From contig OZ316894.1 of NCBI GenBank assembly GCA_973895155.1, forward strand, positions 19,344,001-19,408,000: a stretch of DNA of 64,000 nt. The letters are read 5' to 3'. Source of the stretch: Marsupella aquatica. Taxonomy: Eukaryota > Marchantiophyta. The notes beneath the pieces were generated by a model, which saw only the letters and a program-made list of their open reading frames with translations, ran no database searches and was not told the DNA's origin. The translations under genes and the position numbers were made by a program. Of this stretch, positions 27,807-39,310 are shown one piece after another. The stretch's first letter is position 1. Each line of letters begins with the position of its first letter.

Positions 27807-28188
27807 CTAAGGTTTTCAGTAGCCCTTTACTGAGGTGTTCGTGTTCAGTTTGAGCTCTGGGGCTCTAGTCCAGTGATACGGCTTCTGCCTCTTGGTGACT
27901 CTCCTGTGCTCTCTACTCCTAAGGTTTTCAGTAGCCCTTTACTGAGTTTTGCAGTAAGCCTCCTATGCTACCCATCGAGAGCTTTACCAGGGTTGTTTTC
28001 AGTTTAGTGCTATGGGGCTTTAGTTCCTTTGCCTGCCTCCTGTGCTTTTTACTCTCAGAGTTCAGTAGGTTTTTAGTTGTGTTGGCTTTAGTTCCTTTTG
28101 CCTCCTATGCTACGAAATCACTCTCAGAGTTCAGTAGGTTTTTAGTTGTGTTGGCTTTAGTTCCTTTTGCCTCCTATGCTACGAAATC
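27807..28188 (+). repeat. Nested tandem duplications
   Basis: ACTAAGGTTTTCAGTAGCCC with TTTACTGAG after it occurs at 27807 and again near 27916. A 69-bp unit beginning ACTCTCAGAGTTCAGTAGG is repeated almost perfectly at 28051-28119 and 28120-28188. Confidence 0.8.
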
Positions 28189-28259
28189 CAAAGCTTTACC
28201 ACTCTTTTCAGTTCAGCGTTTACTAGGGCTGTAGTTCAGCTTTCAGGGTATTCAGTTTA

Positions 28260-28640
28260 GTGCTGTGGGGCTTTTGGGTTGTTTGCTGCCCTTTATTTTG
28301 GGTGGCCTACATTTCGGATACTGTTTGGGCGGATTGGGGACTTTGGCTCTTGGTTTTCTTGGGTTGCTCCCCTTTATTGGGTAGCCAACCTTTCGGACCC
28401 TGTTTGGCTGGTGGAGTACTTTGGCTCTTGGGGTTTCCGTGGGTATTTTCCTTGTTTGCTCCCCTTATTTGGTGGCCTGCCTTTGGGATCTTGTTTGTTT
28501 GTTTGTTTAGTTTTTCCTTATTGCTCCCCTTTATTGGGTGACCTGCCTTCGCGATCCTCTTTGTGTGCTCTCCTTTATTGGGTGGCCCGCATGTGGGATC
28601 CTGTTTGGCCGTTTTTGTTATTTGGCAGTTCGATCTATAA
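28260..28640 (+). repeat. Tandem units of the dispersed ATTGGGT/GGCAG family
   Basis: Four to five units of 60-80 bp containing TGCTCCCCTTTATTGGGTGG, then GATCCTGTTTGG, ending in GTTATTTGGCAGTTCG. They are related to the array at 7009-7300. The overlapping ORFs of 93-123 codons on both strands follow the repeat. Confidence 0.7.
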
Positions 28641-29056
28641 CCACGAGTGAAGTTATGCATTTTGACGGAGTTCTGCAATTTTTACGTGATCCCCGGGAAT
28701 AGAAATATCTCAGCTCTACATTCGTAACGTCCAAAAATCCAAAATGGTCCAAACAATCATACTGTCGTAATGCTGGGATTGCGGCTTGAAACAATGGATG
28801 AGAAGAAACAATGGACACTTTCAGAGGTCTGTATTGTACAGTGCTCAGATTTCCAAATCTCCATATCCCAAGCGTCACGAAATGGAGACAATCTTTCTCG
28901 ACTGGATTTTAAAGTAGGTTTTCCTCAACTTCACGACGAATGATCAATGATCAATGACGAGTGACGTTCTACATTTCCACTAGAGGGAATGACTACAAGC
29001 TCCACTTCTGTCTTGCAATGAACCTCTTCAGTGTGAACTAAGCTGACAAAGGAAAA

Positions 29057-29390
29057 AGTCCAATAGTCTGAAAATAATTGACCCAGGCTCGCCCATCTGA
29101 AAATCATTGACCCAGGCTCGCCCATCTGAAAATCATTGACCCAGGCTCGCCCATCTGTAATCAAACTAAGTCAGCTTGGAAACTGCCTGAAAGCACCACT
29201 GTCCATCATCAGACGTGTAGAATTTTCCTGAAATTGTAAAGGCTACCGTACAAACTTCAATAAGTCCCAATAGTTAGAACACAGTTCATCAAGGCTCTCT
29301 CCCGTCTATTATCAGCTTGGAACTCCAAAGCACCATTGTCGAACATCAGACCTGGAGGATTTCCTGCAATTGTGGAGGAGGCTAGCATAG
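29057..29390. repeat. Diverged tandem duplication with a 29-bp triplet inside
   Basis: Segment 29057-29250 and segment 29263-29390 share GTC-CAATAGT, a CAGCTTGGAA block, AAAGCACCA, ATCAGAC and TTTCCTG-AATTGT. The first copy contains three perfect or near-perfect 29-bp units (29069-29155) with ATTGACCCAGGCTCGCCCAT. Confidence 0.75.
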
Positions 29391-29817
29391 CAGAGTAGGG
29401 GAGTGGCAGGAATGTGAAAAAAGGAGTTTTGAAGACTTCTGCCTTTAGGGCCAATGATGGTCTAACGACACGTATCGAAAGCGTTCATTAGTTAAATTCC
29501 GTCTTTGTTTTGCTTCAGAGGCGATTCGACGAAATTCCGTATGAAGAGCGAATAGATTGTTTCCATATTGCTTTCTCAAAACTTACAGAACAAAATCTGG
29601 AGATACTTCTCTTTCGCTTAAGAATCCTAGAGTGATATCCTTAAATATGGTGATGTTCTCATATTATGTACACAAACCGGTCGCATCAACTGGACCAGAT
29701 CTAATTTGCTAACCTATACTGCAGGCTAACGAACTGGACTGAGGTCTCCTGGAAAGAGTCCAAATTGCGACCCTCTACTTCACGCTACTGAGAGGAATGA
29801 GATCGCAACCCCATACT
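29391..29817. other. 3' flank of the bZIP gene
   Basis: It probably includes the bZIP 3'UTR on the minus strand. A short GGTCTCCTGGAAAGAG segment at about 29742 resembles the gene's own 3' end (about 29838), suggesting a small local duplication. Nothing else is recognised. Confidence 0.4.
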
Positions 29818-31143
29818 TCAACCTAAGGAACTATACTGAGATCTCCTGGAAAGACGCTTCAGGCTCCTCTTCCTCGAGATTCTGCACTCTGTTGAAGAGT
29901 TCTTAACAATTGGATGCCCAATTTTCGAAGTCGCCGACATCATCGAGCTATTCACTGAACACAATATACGGTCCTTCGTCAAACCAGTTCTCTTTCTTCT
30001 CCTATTAGAAGAACACAGCCGATTCCTCAATTGCTTTACAGCTTCGCTGTCTTGTTCGATTTGATTTGCGGCAACACAGCTTTGACGTCTTTCACTCCTG
30101 GCCTTACTTGGAGGTTTTCCTTCGCTTGTTGCTGGCTTTAGGGGGAGCAATTGCAACAGCGTTAGAAGCAAGACGTGGCAAAGGAAGGCGACAAGCTCCA
30201 ACTTGACCGAAGGGAATAGGGTAGTATGGTGAGACGGGGACTCCGACGGCAGGGAGTCGCTTGGTAGCGCTGCAGGCTCCATCACACCAGACTTAGAACC
30301 ATTTCCTTTCAGACCTCTGTAATGAGCAAGTTCCTCTCTCAGTGCAGCATTCTGCGCCGAGGTAAAGGCTACTGTTTGGTGAAGCATACTCATCTGGCTT
30401 TCCATGGCACGGCATTTAGATTCCAGTTCCTTAACGTATGACTTCTTCCGTTGTCGTGACTGCACGGCTGACTCCCGATTCCTCATCAGTCTGCTTTGAC
30501 GTTTAGAATCTTCATCAATTTCATCGGGGGTCCTGTCACTCATTCTTTTCGACTGTTCGGCGAAATTGTCACAGCTTCTACCGAAAGCCCCGACGTCAGA
30601 GCTGTCACAACCTGCATCGGGGCTCGCTGCGCCATGGTCTGAGCAGCTGGTCACAACCGGACTATGGAGCCGAGAAGATCCGTTCCTCACCTCGTCTCCA
30701 GAATTCGAAGATGGTCTATCCTCCTCAACCTTATTGCATGACACCGGACTGGAAACTCCTCCATCAGGGAATTCCCGACTGGACTTCGGCTCATCCAAAA
30801 CACAAAGATTGCTTGCAGGCGAAGAAATCTCGCTTGACAAGCCAGGCAGGCTGACAGTCTCCTCACCGATGAAGCTATTATCCAACTCGTGAAGGTCGAT
30901 CTGGTCCAAAACTGGATCCGCCGGCAGTGCTGACCACCATGTTTCTGAGTTGGGGACCTCCCCCAGTCCCGTGATGTCTCCAAAATAGCTATCTACCAGC
31001 GATCCTTCATCCTCCAATTGCACCTGTCCATCACCAACCCCTACCGCCTCTGGCTCTTGCAACAGGTGGTTCAACATGTCCTCCCACGTTGATGGGATCG
31101 GCGCAGACACATCCCACGCCGGCACAGGATTCAAGTCCTCCAT
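29818..31143 (-). CDS. Membrane-tethered bZIP transcription factor, ER-stress type
   Basis: A 441-aa single-exon frame. Residues 1-200 are acidic and Ser/Pro-rich, an activation region. Residues 213-236 form the basic region with the invariant N-x7-R spacing (Asn222, Arg230, in RNRESAVQSR), followed by a leucine-zipper coiled coil to about 275. A hydrophobic segment at 314-335 (LELVAFLCHVLLLTLLQLL) fits one membrane span, and a very basic tail follows to 441. Plant bZIPs with a single span after the zipper (bZIP17/28 and bZIP60) are held at the ER and released in ER stress. The basic region recalls bZIP17/28; the short zipper followed by GNG and an early span recalls bZIP60, the IRE1 mRNA-splicing target. 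I cannot decide between them. I chose the ATG at 31143; another in-frame ATG at 31164 would add seven residues. The long plus-strand ORF over it is a shadow. Confidence 0.88.
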   Translation of the reverse strand: MEDLNPVPAWDVSAPIPSTWEDMLNHLLQEPEAVGVGDGQVQLEDEGSLVDSYFGDITGLGEVPNSETWWSALPADPVLDQIDLHELDNSFIGEETVSLPGLSSEISSPASNLCVLDEPKSSREFPDGGVSSPVSCNKVEEDRPSSNSGDEVRNGSSRLHSPVVTSCSDHGAASPDAGCDSSDVGAFGRSCDNFAEQSKRMSDRTPDEIDEDSKRQSRLMRNRESAVQSRQRKKSYVKELESKCRAMESQMSMLHQTVAFTSAQNAALREELAHYRGLKGNGSKSGVMEPAALPSDSLPSESPSHHTTLFPSVKLELVAFLCHVLLLTLLQLLPLKPATSEGKPPSKARSERRQSCVAANQIEQDSEAVKQLRNRLCSSNRRRKRTGLTKDRILCSVNSSMMSATSKIGHPIVKNSSTECRISRKRSLKRLSRRSQYSSLG

Positions 31144-31164
31144 AGCGCAGCAGCTACCGTGCAA

Positions 31165-32590
31165 TACGCATTCTCAGGTAGACGCACAGGACCGCCTCAC
31201 GCCGCGCAAACGACCACCGAACCACAACCTTGTCCTCTGAACGATCGCTTCCCACAGATCCAAGAGATCCAAAAGAAAATCACCGATCAAATCACACAAA
31301 AAGCTCTGCCGTCGCCCAAAGTGTGCCGTGGCGTGGAGTATTGCAAAGCTCCGAAAACCAAACCCTCAATCGAGAAACAATAGCAGAAATCTACACGACC
31401 GCATCAACAAACGGCCTTCACTTATCCGATGAGACAGCACGCATAAACAAAACACAAACAAAAGCAGAGCAGTCCGACCACGCGGTTTCTGGCTTGGCGC
31501 TCGATCAATCTACTGCAGCTTCCTTCGTAGTGACACCTTCGATTCGATTCGATTCCGTTTTGATCCAGGGCTCGGCGCAGCAGCCAACGCCAGTGGGGCA
31601 AGAGGACCCAAGTACCCAACGGAGTCCTGCGCAAGCAAGCTCGAGAGGATTGCTGCGACACGACCAACCTGGCCGGAAAGAACCTCGGTGACGGGCGATG
31701 GCGGTGGTTGCAAAGGCGAGAGGAGAGGAGGATACAAGGAGACGAGGGGAGGGGATAGCAGCAGACTTTGTTCACCGTGGAGTGGTTTCACGGTTTGGAT
31801 CTAGCCTGAATGCTTAAAATGCCTAATAGATTAGGTCACCAAACCACTCCCCTAACTACAGTAAATGCAATAGATTGGGCCACCAAACCACACCACTAAC
31901 TAAATGTGCTAGCCTGATTACCCAGTAGGGGGCCTCAAAGCACAATAGGGGGCCTCAAAGCATGGTAGTAATGAGTTACAAGATGGCCCTAAAGATTTAG
32001 TTATGGGAATGGCCATAAAAGTTGCAGGGGCCAAAATTGGCTTCCATAAGAAAGTGTTGTGACTGTTAACCAAAACCCTTAACTTTAACTCTGAGACTTT
32101 CAATTTGCCTCATCACAACATACAATTATCACAAGATCACGTCATCCAGGGACAGAAGCTACATGCCAGACACTTTGTATTCTTAGATGTTATTGTGATC
32201 ACTTGTGGAGGTAATAGCATTGGGCTTGTCCGACAGAGACAGGCCAAGAGCACTTACTCTGAGCGGGAGTACCCATAACTTGTCCCTTATGGCACATGCG
32301 AATGTATATCCCCTCACCTCCCCCACTCAACCAATGGCCCGTAAAGTCTGGTCACAAGGTGTTTTATGGGCACAAGTGGTGTATGGTAACTTTTCCTTAC
32401 TGCCCTGCTTTGAGACTCCCTAATGAAACCTTTTCTTGAAAGTAAAAACTTTTGTGATTTTTCTCTTTGGATTTTATGGGGCCTTAATTGTCCACTATGC
32501 CTTCCTTCTTTTAATAGGGGATTAAGAGGTACCATAAATCCTGGAAAGTGTAAATCACTTGGGCTCCTTGGCTCTTGCCTTGGCTCGTTG
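31165..32590. other. bZIP 5' flank and short repeats
   Basis: The first ~600 bp are GC-richer and probably hold the bZIP promoter and 5'UTR; ORFs there are on both strands and domain-free. A diverged ~45-bp duplication (TAGATTAGGTCACCAAACCA / TAGATTGGGCCACCAAACCA) lies at about 31826-31905, and GGGGGCCTCAAAGCA is doubled at about 31927-31965. Confidence 0.5.
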
Positions 32591-33089
32591 GTTCCCTCCC
32601 CTTGATTGGGTATTTGGCCTTAGGATCATGTCTCCAGTGGGTGACTTTTGTTTTTTGGCAGTTTGTTGTATAAAAGAGAGAAAATAATTTAGGATATAAA
32701 ACCAAACAAGACATGGTCTTCCAGAAGAGAGATTGTATCCAGAATCCAATATATATATACCATGATGGGTGAAAAATTCCATGGTTAACTTCTTCCAAGT
32801 TTTCAACCAATTGCATGCAAAAGAAATTGCCGTATGGCCCTTTAATTTTTTCCATCCATTTCATAAGTTTACTTTTCTTGTATGTTCCTACTTATGGGAA
32901 TTGTGAGAATGAGCCTCTCAAACTTGGGCTACTGCCGTCATTTGCGGGGCATTATATCTCAGAATGCCTTCTAGCAAGAACATTACCCTATTTGTAAATG
33001 GAGATGAGGAGAACAAAATAGCTTGCAAAGAAAGTATTCATCTTTGCCCCCATCCGTATTTTTTGTCTAAGTACTCACTTTCATTCATG

Positions 33090-33257
33090 TCCTCAGTTAG
33101 AGTCATGGTCTAGAGGTTTACTCTAGACAATAGACCACACTGTCAGTTATGTCTGTCCTGAGTTAGAGTCATGGTCTAGAGGCTTCACTCTAGACAATAG
33201 GCCCATGTCCTGAGTTAGAGTCATGGTCTAGAGGCTTCACTCTAGACAATAGGCCCA
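33090..33257. repeat. 52-bp tandem repeat, three units
   Basis: Units with GAGTTAGAGTCATGGTCTAG, then AGG-TT-ACTCTAGACAATAG, start near 33090, 33155 and 33207. The last two are almost identical. Each unit contains the partial palindrome TCTAGA. Confidence 0.85.
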
Positions 33258-33289
33258 CAGAGTAGCTTTTGCTTGCGCTTTATTAGTTA

Positions 33290-33730
33290 CAGATCATGCT
33301 ACCAAAGAACAAAAACCCCAAATAAGGAGACATGATCCTAGAGGCCAAGGACCCAATACAGGGGTGAACACAAGGGGAAAACCCCAGGAAACCTAAAGAG
33401 CCAAAAAGCCCAAGAGTCCCCTACTACAGTAATAAATTAAAGCCCTATCAAGCAACAAACCAAAAAGCCTGGTATAGCTCTGGAGCAAACCGCATAGCAA
33501 GCTGCATAGGAGGGTCACAAGGACAACTTGTCTAGAAGCCCTAGAACCAACAGCCTTGGCTGCTCAAGAAAAGTGAATGCCTAACTCCTCTCTAGAACAA
33601 TCGACACAGGCTGTTTAAAGAAGGCAGTGAGGACAGAATCCGCGGGGGAGGGGGGGTTAAGCTATACACAAAAAGACTGCACATGCCTACACCAAATGGT
33701 CAAAGAAAATTGATCCTAATTAGAGTACTG
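33290..33730. repeat. Dispersed repeat family F2, copy 1
   Basis: It is related to about 46560-46930 in the same orientation. Shared blocks include CTTGTCTAGA/TTTGTCTAGA followed by CCCTA, GAATG-CTAAC/CTGAC, CTGT-TAAAGAAGGCA, CTATACACAAAA/CTCTACACAAAA and GACTGCACAT/GATTGCACAT. Both contain an inverted unit of the ATTGGGT/GGCAG motif at their start. No ORF of note. Confidence 0.6.
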
Positions 33731-35580
33731 GAGGCACCAACATGAGGGACATCATGTACAGTGCCAGCGATAATTCTCTCCTAGCACTGTACATGTAGGT
33801 AAGACCAGACATGAAACTTGTTTCTGGTGCTTGTGTGGATCACTGAGCATATGTCACCCTTAGTTTTGCCAAGGACTCAACACGCACACTGGAGGGCCAG
33901 GTGAATGTATTAAAATGGAGCTCAACAAGGGCCGTAGTGAGTGTAGCAAATTCTTCAAACAAATAGGCTTCTCAGTTGAGCTCCCTGTTCTTACACTACG
34001 GCATACTAACTTTTGATAGTTAGGGGAAGGAGAGAATATATTCTCACTACTTAGTATGATAGTTTGGGGAAGGAGAGAATATCTACTCACTACCGGACAA
34101 CTAGAAAAAAATCATGCGGATACCCTGGGTCCTTGCTTTTTGTGGGTTCAAGTCATAGTATTTAAAACAGATCAATAATCAAATGTTTTGAGTGATTAGG
34201 AAAATGAGGCTGGAAACGCACAAGTTTTGCTTGCAAATAGCAGAATGTGAAGCAAAAGTGAAGCTCTGAAGAAAGTCTACTCTCGCCCCACAAATGTTAC
34301 ATCCCCACAAATGTTACACCTGTAGCAACATTACTCTTGGTTGCGATTGATAGTAAAGATATGGGTATAATGGGTGCTGGGAAAGAGCCACCCAACGACA
34401 GATGGGTGAGGAGTGGGGACAACAGGTAGCCATCGGACTGGGGGGATATGACAACAGGGGTAAAAGATATAGCAAGTTCATCATTGAACATGTTTTTTTT
34501 TGTCTTGTAGTGATGTGTAATTCAGTTAAGTAGGTACATGTAAAATATATGCACATAAAATCACATTATGACAAAGAAAGTACAAAGGTACTAAAGAGTT
34601 GAGTTATGCACATACAGTGATACAGTACAGATTTTCACTTGCTTTTAGGTTATGACATTCAACTCCATTAAAACCATAAATTTTGCAAAATAAACCATGA
34701 GGGGAACTTAGTACACCAGATGTGCACATTGTTCAAATTCATTTCTTACACTCTCATGAGGAAAAAGAGAATTCACTATGGAGTGATTGAAAAGGAAAGA
34801 TTAAACCTTGATGAGGGGAGCCAAATACATTCAAAATACTCTAAGTTCACTAGAATTAAGAAGGGTCCTAAAGTTAATTCAAAATTAAATTAATACAAAT
34901 GATTTATCTTGTTAAGGCACATTAAAATCAAAATACTTGACATAAAATTTGAATGAGACAAAATATGAAAGGTGGATTCACCATATAGCATATAGCAGCC
35001 TCAAATTGGGAATAGAAGGATACTGAGGACTCTGATTTAGTTTGGGATTTAATCTACCATTTGTATTGCCATTTAATAACCGAATGGACACCATTTCTAC
35101 CTTTTCTTCACCTCCTGTTTCAATTCTCCTCGGTAAATCTAGGATCAAAATAGAAATTAAAGTGATTCTTAGCATACGGTATTGTACTGCCTATTGGTGA
35201 AGATTCTTTAACCAGCGTTTGCTAACTTTATCAAATTGCTAAACATAAACGAGCTGGGCCAACACACTTGCTTAGTTTGAAAGCATTATTCTACTTTTCC
35301 TCAATGACTGTGGAGTGCTTCACCTTCGTCCTCCTTTCCTCCTCGTCTCTTAGTGGAGGAAACATGTCATTTCTACGTATATACTGTTGTTCTTTTTATC
35401 TGATTGGAAGTTCTGTCTTCCAATCACAGCTCAGGAAGGACGTCACCTCACTGAGGTAAAAATAGAGCTTTCACTCTTTCAGTGGTACACGTATTTAATT
35501 AGTGGGGAAACCCTTCCATACACGCTTCCTCCCTGGACCGTAGAAGGACGAACAGTATTGCCCATTTATTCAAGTCTATA
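33730..35580. other. Intergenic, no gene recognised
   Basis: AT-rich sequence with a small duplication (TTTGGGGAAGGAGAGAATAT near 34018 and 34063). The ORFs are short and without domains. Confidence 0.5.
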
Positions 35581-35880
35581 CTAGGGAGTCTCAAACTTGG
35601 GCTATTTTCCAACTTTTTCCCGTGAGTCCTTCTAAGAAATCTATGTGAGCCACTTAGACCAAAATCTAACTTTTGGGTAACCTTAATACATAGGGTTTCA
35701 GGTTTGAGATGGGTTTCAACACATTCCCGCCAGTCAGCTGCGAGCCTACAATTTTAGAATGGTTGCTGACAATTATACAAGGGCGCAAATGATTCTTGAA
35801 GGGCACCAACGCATATAGTGCAAAGCAACATTTGGTGCGGATGCAGTGCACTGACTGCCTGACTTACTAACAGTCACCTT
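35581..35880 (+). repeat. Dispersed repeat family F1, copy 2
   Basis: It shares the ordered blocks of the copy at 7296-7530, including GGGTTTCAGGTTTGAGATGG and GCAAAGCAACATTTGGTG. It also keeps the GCAGTGCACTGACTG block seen in the 43-44 kb copies. Confidence 0.6.
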
Positions 35881-36164
35881 GGGCGGGAACTGCATTTTCT
35901 TCTGTGACCCGGAAGCAACATTTTGGTCACGGGAACATTTCGGCCCCAAGCTTATATTTTGGAATTTTTGTTTGTTGTTGGGGTTCTTCGGCTTCACAAA
36001 AAAGGCACATCATTTGCAACAAAGCATAAAATTGTTTTTTATTGGCTCTAAAGAAAGACCTCAAGTGACTTTAATAGAGAAGATAGTGTTTTCAAAACCA
36101 ATTTAGGGAAGATTCCAAGCCAATACTCTAAACACATAGAGACAAAACCAAAAATCAATTTTCA

Positions 36165-36213
36165 ACATCACAGGTGATGGGGAGAGTCAATATAGTGAGA
36201 CCCCTGAGTGTTT
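36165..36213 (-). repeat. Inverted copy of the Replitron-like 3' motif
   Basis: Read on the minus strand it has CTCAGGGGTCTCACTATATT, then CTCTCCCCATCACCTGTGAT, closely matching about 3285-3332. The surrounding sequence has no Rep ORF, so this is either the end of a non-autonomous copy or a decayed relic. Confidence 0.55.
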
Positions 36214-37590
36214 GCCCATCCCTCAAAGTATATTGAAAGGTAATATTTTGCAAATACACAGGCCTAGCCCAATCCTTGGGGGGTTAACTAAGTGTATATT
36301 TGGGGTACCACAAGCGATCATAGCCTAATATAAATAGATCTATTTTATAAAAAAATATTCTAAGAATATTCTCCATTTTTGAACCTTAGAAATATACTTA
36401 GCTTTCACTTGAAGCTCCCCTTGAAGCTTAGTACCTTACTTGACTTCATGTCACTCTGAATTTCAACCAGCTCTCAGTTCTACAAATCCCAATCCACCAA
36501 TTCAGGTAGATTTTTCTGTAAATAGTTTATTCACTAAGATTGGCTTTGGACCTTAGCAATCTACTTATGTACTCAATAAATCTAGATTGTTAAATTGTAT
36601 GACTTTCCTGATTTGGCAACTGGACTTCCCTGATTTTACTACCCCAGTCAGGGTTGCAACCTCTTTCCAATATAAACTTCACTATTTGAATGTTTGCTCC
36701 CTAGGCCCCCAACATTACTAATAACGGGTAGGACATGCAAAAAATCCAATTTGAGATTAATTTTATAATTGGCTTGTAAGTATCAAGGTTTGGTTTTATT
36801 CAGTGGACCCTTTATAACTAATGTTTACAAAAAAATTCATGAGTTAATATGCTTCAAGGGTTGGTGTAATATGGTGTGCGATGCGTCATGATAGAATTGG
36901 TCCATGTGGCCACCCTTATTAATTGGAACAAGTGTATGCAGCTATATATGACATATGATAGGAGTTTTTCAAAATTAGAACTTTCATTGGGGTTTTCAAT
37001 GTGCAAAGTCAAAGTTTGGGGTTATTAGGGTCCTGCACACAAAAATGTATATCCACCCAAAACCTCTCAAAACCCTCCTACCAATTTTGGAGCGGTCCCG
37101 CACACACCCCAAACAATATCTTCCAGGAACCCTCCTCACACGATTGATTGTATTGAGCACTGTGCCCGGGCAATGTGACTTATAAGTTTGCAATACTCTC
37201 ATGAAAGGTGTGCAATGAGAAAATGTATTATCTCCAAGGGGTAAATTAATTGTCAACAATTACATTTTTAAGACTATCAAGGGAAATTTTAATGTGCTCC
37301 AAAAATAATAATGGGTACTTGGGAGTGTGGCATATGCACTTATACCCCTTTAGTTCACAAAGGCTGGGGGCCCAGGGTGTTTGCTCTCTTCCAGAACCAT
37401 GGGCTAGCTTAAACCCACTCGAAGATTACAGCCAGGGTTACCATCTTGAGGGGATGGGTTCCTCTAGAGGGTTATCTTAGACCAATACTAGACTGAGTGG
37501 ATGAGTAAGCTAGGTCCGACTTTAACTAAGAGCCTTTGCCATGTCATCACATGTGTGTTGTTAGAAAGCAGTAAATACTAACAATGTCAG
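36214..37590. other. Intergenic, no gene recognised
   Basis: AT-rich sequence with no structured repeat or supportable ORF found by eye. Confidence 0.45.
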
Positions 37591-37795
37591 CTACAGCAAC
37601 TTTCCATGAGAAATCTACTCAACTGCAAAGTGTTAATGATGCCAACTTTATAAGTGCAAAAATGGGAGCAGACTAAGGGGCACTTTACAAGCGCTGCATC
37701 AACTTTCAATGAGAAATCTACTCAAACTACAGACTGTAAATGATGTCAACTTTATACGTGCAACTGGCTGAGAGACTAAGGGCCGTCTTGCATGT
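37590..37795. repeat. ~115-bp tandem duplication
   Basis: CAACTTTCCATGAGAAATCT and CAACTTTCAATGAGAAATCT open the two copies, followed in both by CTACTCAA, TGATG-CAACTTTATA and GACTAAGGG. The copies are moderately diverged. Confidence 0.8.
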
Positions 37796-38975
37796 ACAAG
37801 GTCTTTTGGTTTCCGGCCCTGAAATGAACCCGTGGCCTTTTTTTAATCAAGCGACAGTTCGGCAGTCTTGACGCCATCTTTGGTGGAGTTGCAATTTCCG
37901 GCCCTTGAGGTCCCCAACCTTCAAATCATAATAAAACAAAATGGTAGACATAACACGTCGTCTTCGACCCAGACTTCTGGACGTTTTTCCCGTGTATCTG
38001 CTCCCCACTCCTGGTAGATTTGGTTTGCACTTTTTCCGACATTTGTGGGCTAGTAAGGGCCACTTTTTTGAGGACTCTTGCACATGCAAGACAGCCCTAA
38101 GGGCCAATTTGCATGTACGCAGCCCTGAAGAATTTGGCCTCAAGCTGACTTATGCCAGCATATGGTAGGGCGAGAGCTCGATGCGCCTCCCGAGGCAGGC
38201 CTGACAAAAGCGAGAGCTCCAGTGGGTTTCCAAGGTTTCGGGCCCTTGAGGTACTGATCTTTCAATTTCTAATAAAAGAAGGATAGGCACCTATCAAATG
38301 TTGTAAGGAAAATGTGGACCTGGAGCAACAACTCCCTGCATAGTGCTTTGTATAATATACAGTGTGTAATGACAAAGAGGGACCCAAAGACACTTACGAA
38401 CATCACACATACAGGGAAGCAGATTTCCAAATATGCTCAGATGCATTTTCTTGACAGGTTCATGAGGGCGGGATTCTTCAGGGCTGCATACATGTGAGTT
38501 GGCCCTAAGGGGCCCTTTACAAAGACCGATGGGACACTTGTAATACCATCTACCCATAGCAATCCACCAGACAACCAACTGAAGCCAAACCATGAGACAA
38601 AAACACAAAGCTAAGGAGAGATTTACATCAACATTTCACCTAAAAATAAGGAGGCAGTCTAAAAACAGACTGAGAGGACATGGTATACAAGCAAGACAAA
38701 AGCATGGGACCGGCTCCAGTCCATCTAGGATCACTCATTTTGTAAAGTGTACCTTCAAGTACGTGTTCTCCTCTCGTTTTCTAAATTGAATTTTAGCCAA
38801 AGACTATAAATATATGGTTGAGATTGAGAGGTGCAAAGGAAGAAATATAAGTTCCTGCTTCAATTGGTTCTCTACATTGCCCCTCCTTCAAAAATGTTGC
38901 AAGGGACTTGTAGCTGGGATCTCCTTGGCCCCTGGTTGTCTACTTTGTGGCCCTGATGTAATTCTCTCCCCTGGA
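37796..38975. other. Intergenic, short dispersed motifs
   Basis: The phrase CTAAGGG(G)C-C followed by TTGCATGTAC or TTTACAA recurs at about 37667, 37778, 38098 and 38507, and GGCCCTTGAGGT is present twice (about 37900 and 38242). No gene recognised. Confidence 0.5.
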
Positions 38976-38978
38976 CCG

Positions 38979-39310
38979 GAGTCCACTATGTGTTCTTCCT
39001 CATTTCCATCATTGATGAGGTGAGGAGAGTCTAGTCCACTAAGTGCTCTTCCTCATTTCTTCCCTGCAATCAATGTATGTCACTATTGGGTTGCCTAAAA
39101 TGAATGTATATCAAGGTGATGTGAGTCTAGGCCACTATGTGTTCTTCCTCATTTCCATCACTGATGAGGTGAGGAGAGTCTAGTCCACCATGTGTTCTTC
39201 CTCATTTCCATCACTGATGAGGCGAAGAGAGTCTAGTCCACTAAGTGCTCTTCCTCATTCCTCCCTGCAAATGAATGTATGTCACTATTGAGGTGACGAG
39301 AGGTTTTCTT
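38979..39310. repeat. ~60-bp minisatellite
   Basis: Four to five units with GAGTCTAG-CCACTA-GTG, TTCTTCCTCATTTCCATCA and TTGATGAGGTGAGGAGA. Alternate units carry CCTGCAA-GAATGTATGTCAC, giving a higher-order pattern. Confidence 0.8.

Larger units (their letters stand above)
27582..28975. repeat. Pair of ~230-bp direct repeats flanking a repeat block
   Basis: The segment 27582-27810 (with ATTTCC-ATCTCCATATCCCA, then AAAATGGAGACAATCTTTCTC, then GATTGATCAATGGCGAG) reappears, diverged, at about 28736-28975. Between them sits 27810-28735, which holds other tandem repeats. Possible origins are a tandem duplication with an insertion, or old terminal repeats of an element. No protein is encoded between them. 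Confidence 0.6.

Noticed and set aside
27965-28650. Hydrophobic ORFs rich in Leu/Phe/Trp resembling membrane proteins
   Set aside because: They come from translating T-rich tandem units, with competing ORFs in other frames and on the other strand.
30566-30892. Plus-strand ORF inside the bZIP gene
   Set aside because: Shadow of the minus-strand coding frame; no domain.
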